A DNA stretch of 15,060 nt from OMOG01 sp041485845 (GCA_041485845.1 JBGPKH010000157.1:1-15060); one strand, 5' to 3'; counted from the stretch's first letter, positions 1 through 7,060 are shown. Program-made: numbers and translations. The notes: a model not told the origin generated them from the sequence alone.

Positions 1-5
1 ACGTT

Positions 6-28
6 CGCCCTTCCGTCAAAGAAGGGCG
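6..28. repeat. Small perfect hairpin at the window edge
   Basis: An 8-bp perfect inverted repeat (CGCCCTTC at 6-13, GAAGGGCG at 21-28) encloses a 7-nt loop. Neither side has a run of T, so it is not a clear intrinsic terminator. Any gene it belongs to lies outside the window. The rest of 29-206 shows no coding region I can support: open frames there are short and resemble no family I know. Confidence 0.3.
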
Positions 29-206
29 ATAAGCACGTAACGGTGCGTATATTACAGATTCCGTCGCGCGTTCTACCACTTCCTCGCTGAGTGTTTGTGG
101 GTGTTTGTTCAGGGACAGGAGGTGATTTTCAACGGAGCGGCCTTACGTGCGGAAACCAAGTTTCGCGACAGAAGCTAATTACGCGATCTGCCCTCGGGGA
201 TTGGCG

Positions 207-602
207 CTACTTGGCGCGCAGGCCGCTCCACTGTTCGTCGAGGACGATGGAATTGGCGGGATTCCGCGGGTCGTACCGCACCGCCGCCGGACCCATTCCG
301 GACAGATCGGCCGGTATGTACGATTTCAGCCGGGAGATGTCCTGGGACGCCGTGTACTCCACTCCGCGAACGTCGTAGGAGTAGAACAGATGATCGTCGC
401 GGACTTCCACCAGTGTGGCGTCCCCCATTTTTCCGCGCGCCACCAGCGCCCGGCGCCGCTGCCGCTCGCGCTCCTCCGGGGTCACGCGGGAGTTCTTCCA
501 CGCGCGATATCCCATGATCGCCACCAACACTACAAGCACGCCGGCGAGCGCCAACGTAAGCTGTTCCGCCGCGGTGTACGACAAGGCCAGGAAGTCCGGC
601 AA
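207..602 (-). CDS. Small membrane-anchored protein, DUF3592-like
   Basis: The 131-residue product has one clear N-terminal membrane segment (about residues 13-33). A basic and acidic stretch rich in Arg and Glu follows (about 35-50), then a soluble domain of about 80 residues. The C-terminal part, with 'VRYDPRNPANSIV' near its end, resembles the small beta domain of DUF3592-type proteins, where a Y-D-P-x-N-P motif precedes the end. No enzymatic role can be read from it. It starts with TTG at 602, 13 bases after the transaldolase stop, so it is probably the second gene of that transcript. No strong ribosome binding site is visible, and no ATG or GTG lies in frame close by. The family call is by resemblance; the membrane topology is firm. 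Confidence 0.65.
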   Translation of the reverse strand: MPDFLALSYTAAEQLTLALAGVLVVLVAIMGYRAWKNSRVTPEERERQRRRALVARGKMGDATLVEVRDDHLFYSYDVRGVEYTASQDISRLKSYIPADLSGMGPAAVRYDPRNPANSIVLDEQWSGLRAK

Positions 603-615
603 ATGTGCGATTCGT

Positions 616-1278
616 TTACCCAGCGACCGGCGTCTCCTGGAAAACTTTGGCCCAGTCCGTCAGGAACTGGTCGAGTCCCTTGTCGGTGAGGGGATGATTA
701 AAGAGCATGTCCAGGACTTTGAACGGCATCGTGCCGATGTGCGCTCCCGCCAGGGCGGCGTCGATCACATGGGTCGGCGAGCGCAGGGAGGCGGCCAGAA
801 TCTGGGTCTTGAACCCGTAGTTCCTGTAGATCTGGGTGATGCTCCGGATGAGATCCATTCCGGTATAGCCGATGTCGTCCAGCCGGCCGACAAACGGGCT
901 CACGATGTAGGCGCCGGCCTTGGCGGCCAGCAGGGCCTGTCCGGCCGTAAAGCAGAGGGTCACGTTCACCCGGATGCCTTCCTTGCTCAGCGCGGAGGTG
1001 GCCATAATGCCCTCCCGCGTGAGCGGGCACTTCACCACGACGTTCTTGTGGATGCGGGCCAGCTCGCGGCCCTCCGAAACCATCTTGGAAGCCACCGTGG
1101 AAACCACTTCGGCGCTGATATCGCCGTCCACGATCCGGCAGATCTCGCGGATGTGCTCTTCGAAAGGACGCCCTTCCTTGGCGATGAGCGTCGGATTGGT
1201 GGTCACGCCATCGAGGATCCCCCAGCTTGCGCCCTTCCTGAGTTCCTCCAGGTTTGCGGTGTCGAGAAAAAACTTCAA
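616..1278 (-). CDS. tal: Transaldolase, small FSA-like (TalC) subfamily
   Basis: This 220-residue protein matches the usual 210-220 of decameric FSA-type transaldolases. These transfer a dihydroxyacetone unit between sugar phosphates in the non-oxidative pentose phosphate pathway. It opens with KFFLDTANLEEL and has GVTTNPTLIAKEG near residue 25. The Schiff-base lysine is K83 in VVVKCPLT. At the two positions that separate the enzymes, this protein has Glu57 (SAEV) and Phe129 (SPFVGRLDD), where fructose-6-phosphate aldolase has Gln and Tyr. That favours transaldolase over aldolase activity. I chose TTG at 1278 because GGAGGG at 1285-1290 sits 6 bases upstream and the protein then begins exactly where the family begins. 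The longer reading to 1323 adds residues foreign to the family. The membrane-protein gene follows after 13 bases. Confidence 0.93.
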   Translation of the reverse strand: MKFFLDTANLEELRKGASWGILDGVTTNPTLIAKEGRPFEEHIREICRIVDGDISAEVVSTVASKMVSEGRELARIHKNVVVKCPLTREGIMATSALSKEGIRVNVTLCFTAGQALLAAKAGAYIVSPFVGRLDDIGYTGMDLIRSITQIYRNYGFKTQILAASLRSPTHVIDAALAGAHIGTMPFKVLDMLFNHPLTDKGLDQFLTDWAKVFQETPVAG

Positions 1279-1302
1279 GGCCGTCCCTCCGGATTCATCC
1301 AC

Positions 1303-1311
1303 AGGATAGCA
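1303..1311 (-). promoter_or_regulatory. Possible extended -10 promoter of the transaldolase gene
   Basis: On the minus strand the sequence reads TGCTATCCT, an extended -10 (TG-n-TATCCT). It would start transcription near 1296, just ahead of the GGAGGG at 1285-1290. No good -35 lies 16-18 bases upstream. The leader would be only about 17 bases. Weak call. Confidence 0.3.
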
Positions 1312-1355
1312 TTGGCCCGCCAACGCCAGGGCGCCTCACTTGGCCTGGAGCCGTT

Positions 1356-1381
1356 CCACGTACATCAACCACGTACATCAA
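1356..1381. repeat. 13-bp unit tandem repeat, two exact copies
   Basis: CCACGTACATCAA occurs twice back to back (1356-1368 and 1369-1381), followed by a related AC-rich stretch (CAACAAATACATAC). It lies in the 246-base gap between the Asp-box protein's stop and the transaldolase start, and no gene is seen in that gap. It may be a duplicated operator upstream of the transaldolase gene or a slippage product. Confidence 0.6.
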
Positions 1382-1524
1382 CAACAAATACATACGGGTC
1401 TGGCCTTGACCCAAACTGGTATTCACGTTGTTGAGGATCGGCCCCAGACCGGCATGTCCTGGGACCCACTTGCCGCCGAGCGCCGTGGCCCACGCGCCGG
1501 GACCTTCTTGATGCACGCCGGCCG

Positions 1525-4242
1525 CTATGGCTCCTCCGGGCCGCCGCGGAACCGCCCCAGCCGGGGTGAATCCTCGGGTGCGCGTGAAAGCAGCCGCGCC
1601 TTCTGCGTGAACTGCCGGCCGCCCGTCTCGAGCGTGACTACGTACTCACCCTCCGGAGCCGGATTACCCTGCGCATCGTCCAGGTCCCACACGGCGCGGT
1701 TGATGCCCGCTTTGGCTTGCGGATTGAGCTTGCGCACCACTCTCCCCGCGGCGTCGGAGATGGTAATCGACGGCGCGGATTGCGGCGCATCCTTCAGATA
1801 AAACGCGATGCTCATACCGTTCGGCTCGTTGGCCGTCACGGGGTATCGGTCGCCGTACAGCCGGTAGTTGCCCCAGGCGCCGGCCTGCCGCTGGGCAAAG
1901 GGGCGCACGGTGAACAGCACCACGGCGCGCGAAAGAAAATCGCCGCCCATGTCGCGCAGCGGTACGATGTTCGCGATCCAAACACCCCGGCCGAAGGTGC
2001 CCGCCACCAGGTCGCCTTCACGCGGATGCACCAGCAGATCGGTCACCGGCGCCGGGGCCATGTTCGCGCGGAACGGTAGCCAGCCCGCGCCGCGGTCGAA
2101 CGATACGTACACCCCCGCATCCGTCCCTACGAACAGCAGATCCGGCTTCACCGTGTCCTCCACGATGGCGTTGGCCGCCGCCTCTGGCAACCCCGCCGTC
2201 ACTTTGCTCCACGTAGCGCCGAAATCCGCCGTGCGGAAGACGAACGCCCGAAAATCGTCCTGACGCCGCCGCGACTTGGTTACGTAGGCCGTTCCCGGCT
2301 CGAACCGCGAAGCGTACACGCGAGTCACCCATGCGTCCGTGGGGCCGCCGGCCGCCGCGATCCTGGCCGTCGCATCCATCCAGCGCCCTCCCGCGTCGCG
2401 CGTCACCTGCACTTTGCCGTCGTCGGTACCTACCCAGATCACTCCGGCCTGCGCGGGCGATTCGGCAATGGTCACGATGGTGCAATGCTGGATCGACCCG
2501 CCCGGACGGGTGATCTTGTCGGGATCGTTGGTCGTCAGGTCGGGGCTGATTTCCTCCCAGCGGCCGCCGCGGTCCTGCGACCGGAACAGCACCTGCGCGC
2601 CGTAGTAAATCACGCTGCTGTCGTGCGGCGAGAGGCGCACCGGCGCCGTCCAGTTGGAGCGCAGGAACGGCTGGTCCTGGGCGCGCCGGGGCTCGATGAT
2701 GGTGCGCGTCCGTTGCTGCTGGTCCACGCGCGCCAGGCGCCCGAACTCCTGGGTGTTGTAGAGCCACCGTCCGCTGGGGTCGGGCTCGTTGTACATGCCG
2801 TCGCCAATCCCGGTAGTGACCCAGTCCTCAACCCCCACCTGTCCCGACCATCCATTCACCGGCCCCTTCCAATTCTCGTGATCCTGCAAGCCCGCGTAGA
2901 CGTGGTACGGCGAGTCCATATCCACCGCGATCGCGTACACCTCACCGAGCTTCAAATTCTGGACGTGGTCGCAGGTCTTGCCGCCATCGTACGAAATGAA
3001 CACGCCGCCATCGGAGCCGGCCATCATGTGGTCCGAGTCCTCGGGGTCGATCCACAGGGTGCGGTAGTCGCCGAACGCGCGGCGGAAAGGCACTTCCGCT
3101 GCGCCGCGGCCCAGGCCCGCCCAGGTCTTCCCGCCGTCGCTCGAAGCGATCAGGTTCGATCCGGTGATGTAGACTTTCTCCGGGTTGTTGGGATCCACGC
3201 GGATCTGGTTGAACGAGTAGCCGGCCTTGCGGCTCACGTCGTCCGTGGCCGCGCTCACCTTGCGCCACGTGCGCCCGGAGTCGCCGGTGCGATAGACCTC
3301 GCCGCCGATCGGCCGCGGCGAGTTGGGACTGGCGATGGTCCGGGAAGCGGTCGGGTTTCCGCGCCCGGAGCGGATCTCCTGCTCGGTGGCCGGCCGCAGA
3401 TTGAAGTTGTCGACCACCGCATACAGCACATCGGGATTCTTGCGGCAGATGTCCAGACCGATCCGCCCGAGGGCGCCGCCAGGCAGACCGCCTTCCAGTT
3501 TCTGCCAGGTCGCGCCGCCGTCCGCGCTCTTGAAGATCCCGCTGCCGGGGCCGCCATCGGAGAGCTTCCACGGGTACCGCATGTAGTCGTACAGCGCGGC
3601 GTACAGCACGTCGGGATTGCGGCGATCCATCACCAGGTCGATCGCGCCCACGGTGTCCTGGGTGTAGAGCGCCTTCTTCCACGTCCGCCCGCCGTCGGTG
3701 GTCTTGAAGACGCCGCGTTCCTGGTTGGGCGTGTAGAGATGGCCCAGCGCCGCCACCCACACGACATCCGGATTGGAGGGGTGAATCACGATGCGCGAGA
3801 TGTGCGAGGAATCCTTCAGCCCGGTATTCCGCCAGGTCTTGCCGCCATCGGCCGATCGATAGACGCCGTTGCCGTAGTAGGCGCTGCGCGTGACGGTGTT
3901 GTCGCCGGTGCCCACCCACACCACGTCCCCGTTCGAGGGAGCCACCGCGACCGCGCCCACCGACGCGATTCCCTCGCTATCCGTCATCGGCTCGAGCGTA
4001 GTGCCGTTATTCGTGGTCTTCCAGACGCCGCCGGTCCGCGCGGCGACGTAGAACGTTCGCAAGTGCGCTTTGGCGGGCGTTTCGGGGACAGCGATGTCGG
4101 CCACCCAGCCGCCCGCGCGAAACGGACCGAGGTTGCGATAGGAGAATGCGTTCAGGATCTCGGTGTACGAGGGCTCGGCGGCCAACGCCGCGAGCGCGCA
4201 CAATAAACCGGCAAGCAGGGTGCGGATGGTCCTCATCGGCAA
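1525..4242 (-). CDS. Secreted Asp-box (BNR/sortilin-like) beta-propeller protein
   Basis: The 905-residue product has an N-terminal Sec signal peptide (hydrophobic to about residue 22, cleavage likely after ALAA). Eleven Asp-box motifs of the S-x-D-x-G-x-T-W type lie near residues 75, 130, 180, 238, 318, 367, 416, 554, 614, 670 and 713. Examples are RSADGGKTW and KTTDGGRTW. They are typical of VPS10/sortilin and sialidase-like propellers, here probably two. Residues about 805-880 form an Ig-like domain of the FlgD C-terminal kind (AGRVVRKLN, AGINRAVWDL). Such proteins are common in acidobacterial genomes and are often called glycosyl hydrolases, but no catalytic residues can be assigned. GAGGTG at 4252-4257 is 9 bases before TTG 4242; ATG 4236 is the alternative start. 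The first two codons do not affect the signal peptide. Confidence 0.88.
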   Translation of the reverse strand: MPMRTIRTLLAGLLCALAALAAEPSYTEILNAFSYRNLGPFRAGGWVADIAVPETPAKAHLRTFYVAARTGGVWKTTNNGTTLEPMTDSEGIASVGAVAVAPSNGDVVWVGTGDNTVTRSAYYGNGVYRSADGGKTWRNTGLKDSSHISRIVIHPSNPDVVWVAALGHLYTPNQERGVFKTTDGGRTWKKALYTQDTVGAIDLVMDRRNPDVLYAALYDYMRYPWKLSDGGPGSGIFKSADGGATWQKLEGGLPGGALGRIGLDICRKNPDVLYAVVDNFNLRPATEQEIRSGRGNPTASRTIASPNSPRPIGGEVYRTGDSGRTWRKVSAATDDVSRKAGYSFNQIRVDPNNPEKVYITGSNLIASSDGGKTWAGLGRGAAEVPFRRAFGDYRTLWIDPEDSDHMMAGSDGGVFISYDGGKTCDHVQNLKLGEVYAIAVDMDSPYHVYAGLQDHENWKGPVNGWSGQVGVEDWVTTGIGDGMYNEPDPSGRWLYNTQEFGRLARVDQQQRTRTIIEPRRAQDQPFLRSNWTAPVRLSPHDSSVIYYGAQVLFRSQDRGGRWEEISPDLTTNDPDKITRPGGSIQHCTIVTIAESPAQAGVIWVGTDDGKVQVTRDAGGRWMDATARIAAAGGPTDAWVTRVYASRFEPGTAYVTKSRRRQDDFRAFVFRTADFGATWSKVTAGLPEAAANAIVEDTVKPDLLFVGTDAGVYVSFDRGAGWLPFRANMAPAPVTDLLVHPREGDLVAGTFGRGVWIANIVPLRDMGGDFLSRAVVLFTVRPFAQRQAGAWGNYRLYGDRYPVTANEPNGMSIAFYLKDAPQSAPSITISDAAGRVVRKLNPQAKAGINRAVWDLDDAQGNPAPEGEYVVTLETGGRQFTQKARLLSRAPEDSPRLGRFRGGPEEP

Positions 4243-4266
4243 TCATTATGACACCTCAGGGCGAGG

Positions 4267-4284
4267 CTGGCCGGCAGCGGCCAG
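4267..4284. repeat. Short inverted repeat between divergent genes
   Basis: CTGGCC at 4267-4272 and GGCCAG at 4279-4284 form a 6-bp dyad around GGCAGC. It lies in the 132-base gap between the Asp-box gene (minus) and the 156-residue protein (plus). It could be an operator, but at this GC content a dyad of this size can occur by chance. No convincing promoter was seen on either strand here. Confidence 0.25.
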
Positions 4285-4374
4285 ACCGAAACGACGGTAC
4301 AGAATATCACTACAAGCTGCCCGTGACCGACGTGCGGCGTGGTGCGGCGGGTGCGGCGCCGATCATTGCGGCCC

Positions 4375-4845
4375 ATGGCAGATAACAGCTCGGTGGACAT
4401 AGCGATTGCGGACCTGGACGAACTGGTTGACCGCCTCGGGCCCATCATCAAACGCAATGGATTCGATCCAAAACACAAGACCGTCATTTGGATGCTCAAG
4501 GCCTGGCTAAAAATTGGAGTGCTTGCCAATCATACTGAGTATCCCAGGCTACCTACGGGGTATTACGTGATGAAGCGCGGCCCGGCCCCCATGGCCGGGT
4601 CGAGAATCAAGGCCCTGCTCCGGGATCTGGAAGGCTTCCAAACCGTCCTCGAGAGGGACAAAACCACGCATGGCGATTATTTCAAACGCGTCGATGATGG
4701 GATGCGGGACTTCGTCTGGGACTACCGGAAGCACTTGACGGGCATCTCCGCGACGGATTTTGAGTCTCAGCTCGTGAGCTTGATGTCCATGTCCAAAGAT
4801 CAATTAATGAAGGAAACGCTCTTCAAGATGGATCAGCATGCGTAA
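4375..4845 (+). CDS. Hypothetical protein, 156 residues, mostly helical
   Basis: I do not recognise this family. The protein is soluble and looks mainly helical, with no signal peptide or membrane segment. Residues about 8-25 form an amphipathic helix. A central stretch, WMLKAWLKIGVLANH then GYYVMKRGPAPMAG, is followed by a charged helix (RIKALLRDLEG). The 'Y-x-x-K-x-GP' pattern faintly recalls Panacea/DUF4065-like or winged-helix proteins, but this is too weak to use. I placed the start at ATG 4375 (MADNSS). The frame stays open upstream to GTG 4339, but those residues are Arg-rich and look like translated GC-rich spacer. No strong ribosome binding site is visible. The gene is visibly less GC-rich than its neighbours, which suggests transfer. 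A stretch of 164 bases without a recognisable gene follows (4846-5009). Confidence 0.6.
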   Translation: MADNSSVDIAIADLDELVDRLGPIIKRNGFDPKHKTVIWMLKAWLKIGVLANHTEYPRLPTGYYVMKRGPAPMAGSRIKALLRDLEGFQTVLERDKTTHGDYFKRVDDGMRDFVWDYRKHLTGISATDFESQLVSLMSMSKDQLMKETLFKMDQHA

Positions 4846-5009
4846 CTTTGCGGGTTGCGGTGTTGGGACATCGACTGTAATGCCGCGCCGCGGGGGTGGG
4901 TTGTCTTTCACGCGGAGATCGCCGTAGAGTTCGCGTTTTCCCATCAGCGCGTCGCGACAGACCGTGGTGGAGATCTACTTCAAACCCGGCGCCTTTTTCG
5001 CGAGGGAGA

Positions 5010-5360
5010 TCATCCGATTGGTAGGTATTCGATCCTTCCCCACCATTCTTCCCGGGACGTTGCACCCGCGATCAGTACGAGACCCTCAACCATCTGCCCG
5101 ATCGACACCCGAAGCTGGTGAGCACACACAATCCCCGAGGACCCGTGACCCTCCCTGAGGAGACGGACGCCCTCGCGCAGCAGATCCTTGTCTTGGGACA
5201 TGAGAATGCGGCCGAGATCCGTCGCCCTCGGCAACAGGTCGGCGTCGTCCCATTCCTCCACTCCGTCCTCCTGCGCCGTGAGGACATCAATCGCTCGCAG
5301 ACGCAACGCAGAGGTCACGGCACGCGGCACGTGCATGTCCATGTAAAACGCCAGGCTCAA
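5010..5360 (-). CDS. DUF5615-family PIN-like toxin
   Basis: The 116-residue protein matches the DUF5615/Mut7-C PIN-like family, probable toxin RNases of type II toxin-antitoxin pairs. It opens with FYMDMHVPRAV, equivalent to the usual F-L-x-D-x-x-x-P beta-strand with the first acidic residue. It continues with WDDADLLPRATDLGRILMSQDKDLL, the family's D-x-x-L-L-x-x-A ... G-R-x-x-x-(S/T)-x-D-x-D block, holding the other acidic residues. It starts at TTG 5360, sharing TTGA with the stop of the DUF433 gene, so the two are translationally coupled with the antitoxin first. All expected motifs are present and the length is normal. The RNase activity is inferred from the family. Confidence 0.82.
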   Translation of the reverse strand: MSLAFYMDMHVPRAVTSALRLRAIDVLTAQEDGVEEWDDADLLPRATDLGRILMSQDKDLLREGVRLLREGHGSSGIVCAHQLRVSIGQMVEGLVLIAGATSREEWWGRIEYLPIG

Positions 5361-5668
5361 AGGGACCGTTTCAGATAGCTTAACTTACGCCGGAACTCCG
5401 CATCGGAAACCTGGGCGGAGAGCTTATCAGCTTCTGACAACCCCTGCCTGATCTGTTCGTCGAGGTGGTTCTGGTTCTCGTAGTAGTAGGTTAAAGCGCC
5501 GTGGATCTGAGCTAATGACAGATGGGGATGTTGAAAATGGATCTCCTCCGGGCTCCATCCGTAGGCAATCTTGTCGAGTACGATTTCGATGACCTTAACT
5601 TTGGTGCCACCGATCCAAGCGACGCCTTCGCCGTCGAGCTCAATCTGCGTAGTGAAGGCGGCGGTCAC
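5357..5668 (-). CDS. DUF433-family antitoxin (helix-turn-helix)
   Basis: The 103-residue protein carries the DUF433 core: GGTKVKVIEIVLDKIAYGWS (family form G-T-R-x-x-V-x-x-I-L ... G-x-S), then PEEIHFQHPHLSLAQIHGAL and TYYYENQNHLD. DUF433 is a small DNA-binding fold that acts as antitoxin to DUF5615 toxins, as the next gene here confirms. The start is GTG 5668, with AGGGAG at 5676-5681 seven bases upstream. About 35 extra residues follow the core, rich in Glu, Asp and Arg; this is probably the toxin-binding tail. A TATACT at 5688-5693 could be its -10. Autoregulation is likely by analogy only. Confidence 0.85.
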   Translation of the reverse strand: MTAAFTTQIELDGEGVAWIGGTKVKVIEIVLDKIAYGWSPEEIHFQHPHLSLAQIHGALTYYYENQNHLDEQIRQGLSEADKLSAQVSDAEFRRKLSYLKRSL

Positions 5669-5687
5669 CTGGTTTCTCCCTGGCTTC

Positions 5688-5693
5688 AGTATA
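5688..5693 (-). promoter_or_regulatory. Possible -10 element of the toxin-antitoxin operon
   Basis: The minus strand reads TATACT about 20 bases before the GTG start of the DUF433 gene. No good -35 is seen at 16-18 bases, where the sequence is the end of the RND remnant. The predicted start near 5681 would begin at the ribosome binding site itself, giving a very short leader. Low confidence. Confidence 0.3.
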
Positions 5694-5710
5694 CGCCTCT
5701 CAGCCGGCGA

Positions 5711-5851
5711 CTACGCTTTTGCCGGGCCCCGGCCCTCGATCAGGCGGTACAGCGCCGGCAAGACCACAAGCGTGAGAAACGCGGCCGACACCAGGCCGCC
5801 GATAATCACAATGGCGAGGGGCTTCTGCATGGTTGCCCACCCGGCTCCGGG
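5711..5851 (-). pseudogene. C-terminal remnant of a CzcA/CusA-type RND efflux pump
   Basis: The last 46 residues of this frame (from about PGAGW) match the extreme C-terminus of heavy-metal RND pumps: QKPLAIVIIGGLVSAAFLTL, then VVLPALYRLIEG and a TAG stop. In intact pumps of about 1,030 residues this is the last membrane helix, after G-A-x-A-E-V-Q-(R/K)-P-L-A. Upstream in the same frame the similarity stops, and the roughly 1,000 preceding residues are absent: the next gene upstream is the ThuA-domain gene. This is therefore a decayed or truncated copy, not a functional pump. Its stop lies 43 bases before the DUF433 start. No other gene is seen in 5669-5926. Confidence 0.72.
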
Positions 5852-5926
5852 CGGTTGCTCGGTTTTCTGGATTTGGACGGCGCCGGCCACCGCAACTACC
5901 CGAGAAGGACGATTCACACCGCGTCG

Positions 5927-6913
5927 TTATTTTCCCTTGCCTGCAGGTGGCGTTCCCGTGCGAGCGGGACGAGGAGGAGCCACGTAGTTCACCAACTCAT
6001 CGGCCGGCTTCTTGCCGGCCCACGCGATGCCACGAAGCAATGTCCGCTGAATCTGGTTATTGGCGAAGTTGGCGTAGGTGTGGCCCTGCATCCACACGAA
6101 CGCTCGCGCAGGCTGACCGCCGGGGAGTGCGTGCTCGTACGTCCAGATCTGCGGCACCACTTCGCCCTTATGGTCGCCGGCACTGCGCGTTGGCGGGATC
6201 TCCGCGGTTGCCAGCACGTGGACGGCAGGGTCTTTCGCCCACGTCACCGTGAAGAAGGCTTCATCGGAAATGGTGATGTCGGACATGTCCTTCATGATGG
6301 GATTCGATTTGTCCACGACCGAGTAGTGGATCGGCGCGTCCAAAGTGTAGTTCACCTCGCCATGCTTCTTTGCGCCACCCACGAGCGCTGCAAAATAGGC
6401 CGGATCCGGACCGCACAAAGAGTCATGAAAACTAACCAGGCCGCCGCCGCGTTTGACGAACGCATCGAGCGCAGCTTTATCGCTCTCACTCAGGTAGGCT
6501 GCGTCGCCTTTGTAGATCACGACGACGTCGGCATGTTCGAGGTCGGCACTGCCGGGGGAATGCAAAGCTCCATCGACGACGGCCCCATGCTCCGTCAGAA
6601 TCTTGCTCCAGTCCGCAAGAAACTGCGGGTAGTCATGCTGGCCCTCGGAATGGGACTTCAGGCCCGCCCAGATATAGATATGCATGCCGCTGCGGTTCTG
6701 GCCCTGTGGGGAAGGAGCGCCCTGAGGACCTGCCGCACGTCCGGGTTGCGCCCAGGCATATCGCTCGACCGTCCCTGCCAGGGGCAACAGGAACAAAGCG
6801 ACGAGTACAAGACGCGGGATCCTCACTCTTGGGCGTTTGCGACCTGCCCGGCCCATCATAGTTGAAAGCCCAGGCTCGATTCCCGTCTTGATGCTATCTC
6901 GTCTGCTGATCAT
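5927..6913 (-). CDS. ThuA-domain protein, exported
   Basis: The 328-residue protein is ThuA-like, with the glutamine-amidotransferase-like fold of the trehalose-utilisation family. ThuA-like blocks include MHIYIWAGLKSHSEGQHDYP (about 77-96), HADVVVIYKGDAAYLSE, KRGGGLVSFHDSLCG, HYSVVDKSNPIMKDMSD and the ending WMQGHTYANFANNQIQRTLL. The substrate is unknown; family members sit in sugar-degradation loci and glycoside-processing clusters. The ATG at 6913 is supported by GAGGTG 7 bases upstream. The N-terminus is odd: ISRRDSIKTG resembles a Tat motif, then a Lys/Arg-rich segment leads into a Sec-like hydrophobic stretch (LVLVALFLLPLAG) ending near YAWAQ. ATG codons at residues 19-20 would give a plain signal peptide. 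A strong promoter lies at 6997-7025. The TAA or TGA end is followed by no clear terminator. Confidence 0.85.
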   Translation of the reverse strand: MISRRDSIKTGIEPGLSTMMGRAGRKRPRVRIPRLVLVALFLLPLAGTVERYAWAQPGRAAGPQGAPSPQGQNRSGMHIYIWAGLKSHSEGQHDYPQFLADWSKILTEHGAVVDGALHSPGSADLEHADVVVIYKGDAAYLSESDKAALDAFVKRGGGLVSFHDSLCGPDPAYFAALVGGAKKHGEVNYTLDAPIHYSVVDKSNPIMKDMSDITISDEAFFTVTWAKDPAVHVLATAEIPPTRSAGDHKGEVVPQIWTYEHALPGGQPARAFVWMQGHTYANFANNQIQRTLLRGIAWAGKKPADELVNYVAPPRPARTGTPPAGKGK

Positions 6914-6996
6914 AAGTCGTCACCTCGTCTCTGTGCGTGGACCTGAGGCGGCGCCCACATTCGACGTTGAATCGAGAACCGCTCATTGTGAGAAGA

Positions 6997-7025
6997 GTTA
7001 TATCGAAGCCTCAGGGGATTGTCAA
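6997..7025 (-). promoter_or_regulatory. Sigma-70 promoter of the ThuA gene
   Basis: The minus strand has TTGACA (7020-7025), a 17-base spacer and TATAAC (6997-7002). This is one mismatch from full consensus at optimal spacing. Transcription would start near 6990, giving a leader of about 77 bases before ATG 6913. The 14-bp tandem repeat begins right at the -35, in the position of an activator site or UP element. Confidence 0.7.
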
Positions 7026-7060
7026 TCGGCCTTCCAACATCGGCCTTCCAACATCGGCCT
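7025..7060. repeat. 14-bp tandem repeat, 2.6 copies, next to a promoter
   Basis: ATCGGCCTTCCAAC is repeated exactly at 7025-7038 and 7039-7052, with a partial third copy ATCGGCCT at 7053-7060. It abuts the -35 of the ThuA promoter on one side and lies about 97 bases before the isomerase start on the other. It could bind a regulator of either gene or be simple slippage. The gap 6914-7156 holds no gene. Confidence 0.65.

Noticed and set aside
41..178. Open plus-strand frame ending near 178, with AGGAGGTG at 117-124
   Set aside because: The site is not followed by a convincing start, and the 46 residues resemble nothing I know.
616..1278. Fructose-6-phosphate aldolase as the function
   Set aside because: Glu57 and Phe129 occupy the positions where the aldolase has Gln and Tyr, which favours transaldolase.
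1356..1381. CRISPR-like repeat
   Set aside because: Two adjacent 13-mers with no spacers; the same applies to the 14-mer at 7025-7060.
415..1434. Long plus-strand open frame of 339 codons
   Set aside because: It is the antisense of the transaldolase and its neighbour, with composition typical of a shadow frame in GC-rich DNA and no family match.
2485..4206. Plus-strand open frame of 573 codons
   Set aside because: It is antisense to the Asp-box protein. Its His/Val/Arg-rich repetitive composition mirrors the Asp-box codons on the other strand.
4846..5009. Possible gene fragment on the minus strand (reads MGKRELYGDLRVKDN)
   Set aside because: The piece looks protein-like but is short, bounded by a stop just upstream, and I cannot match it to a family.
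5522..6865. Plus-strand open frame of 447 codons
   Set aside because: It runs antisense through the antitoxin, RND remnant and ThuA genes, all of which have clear families.
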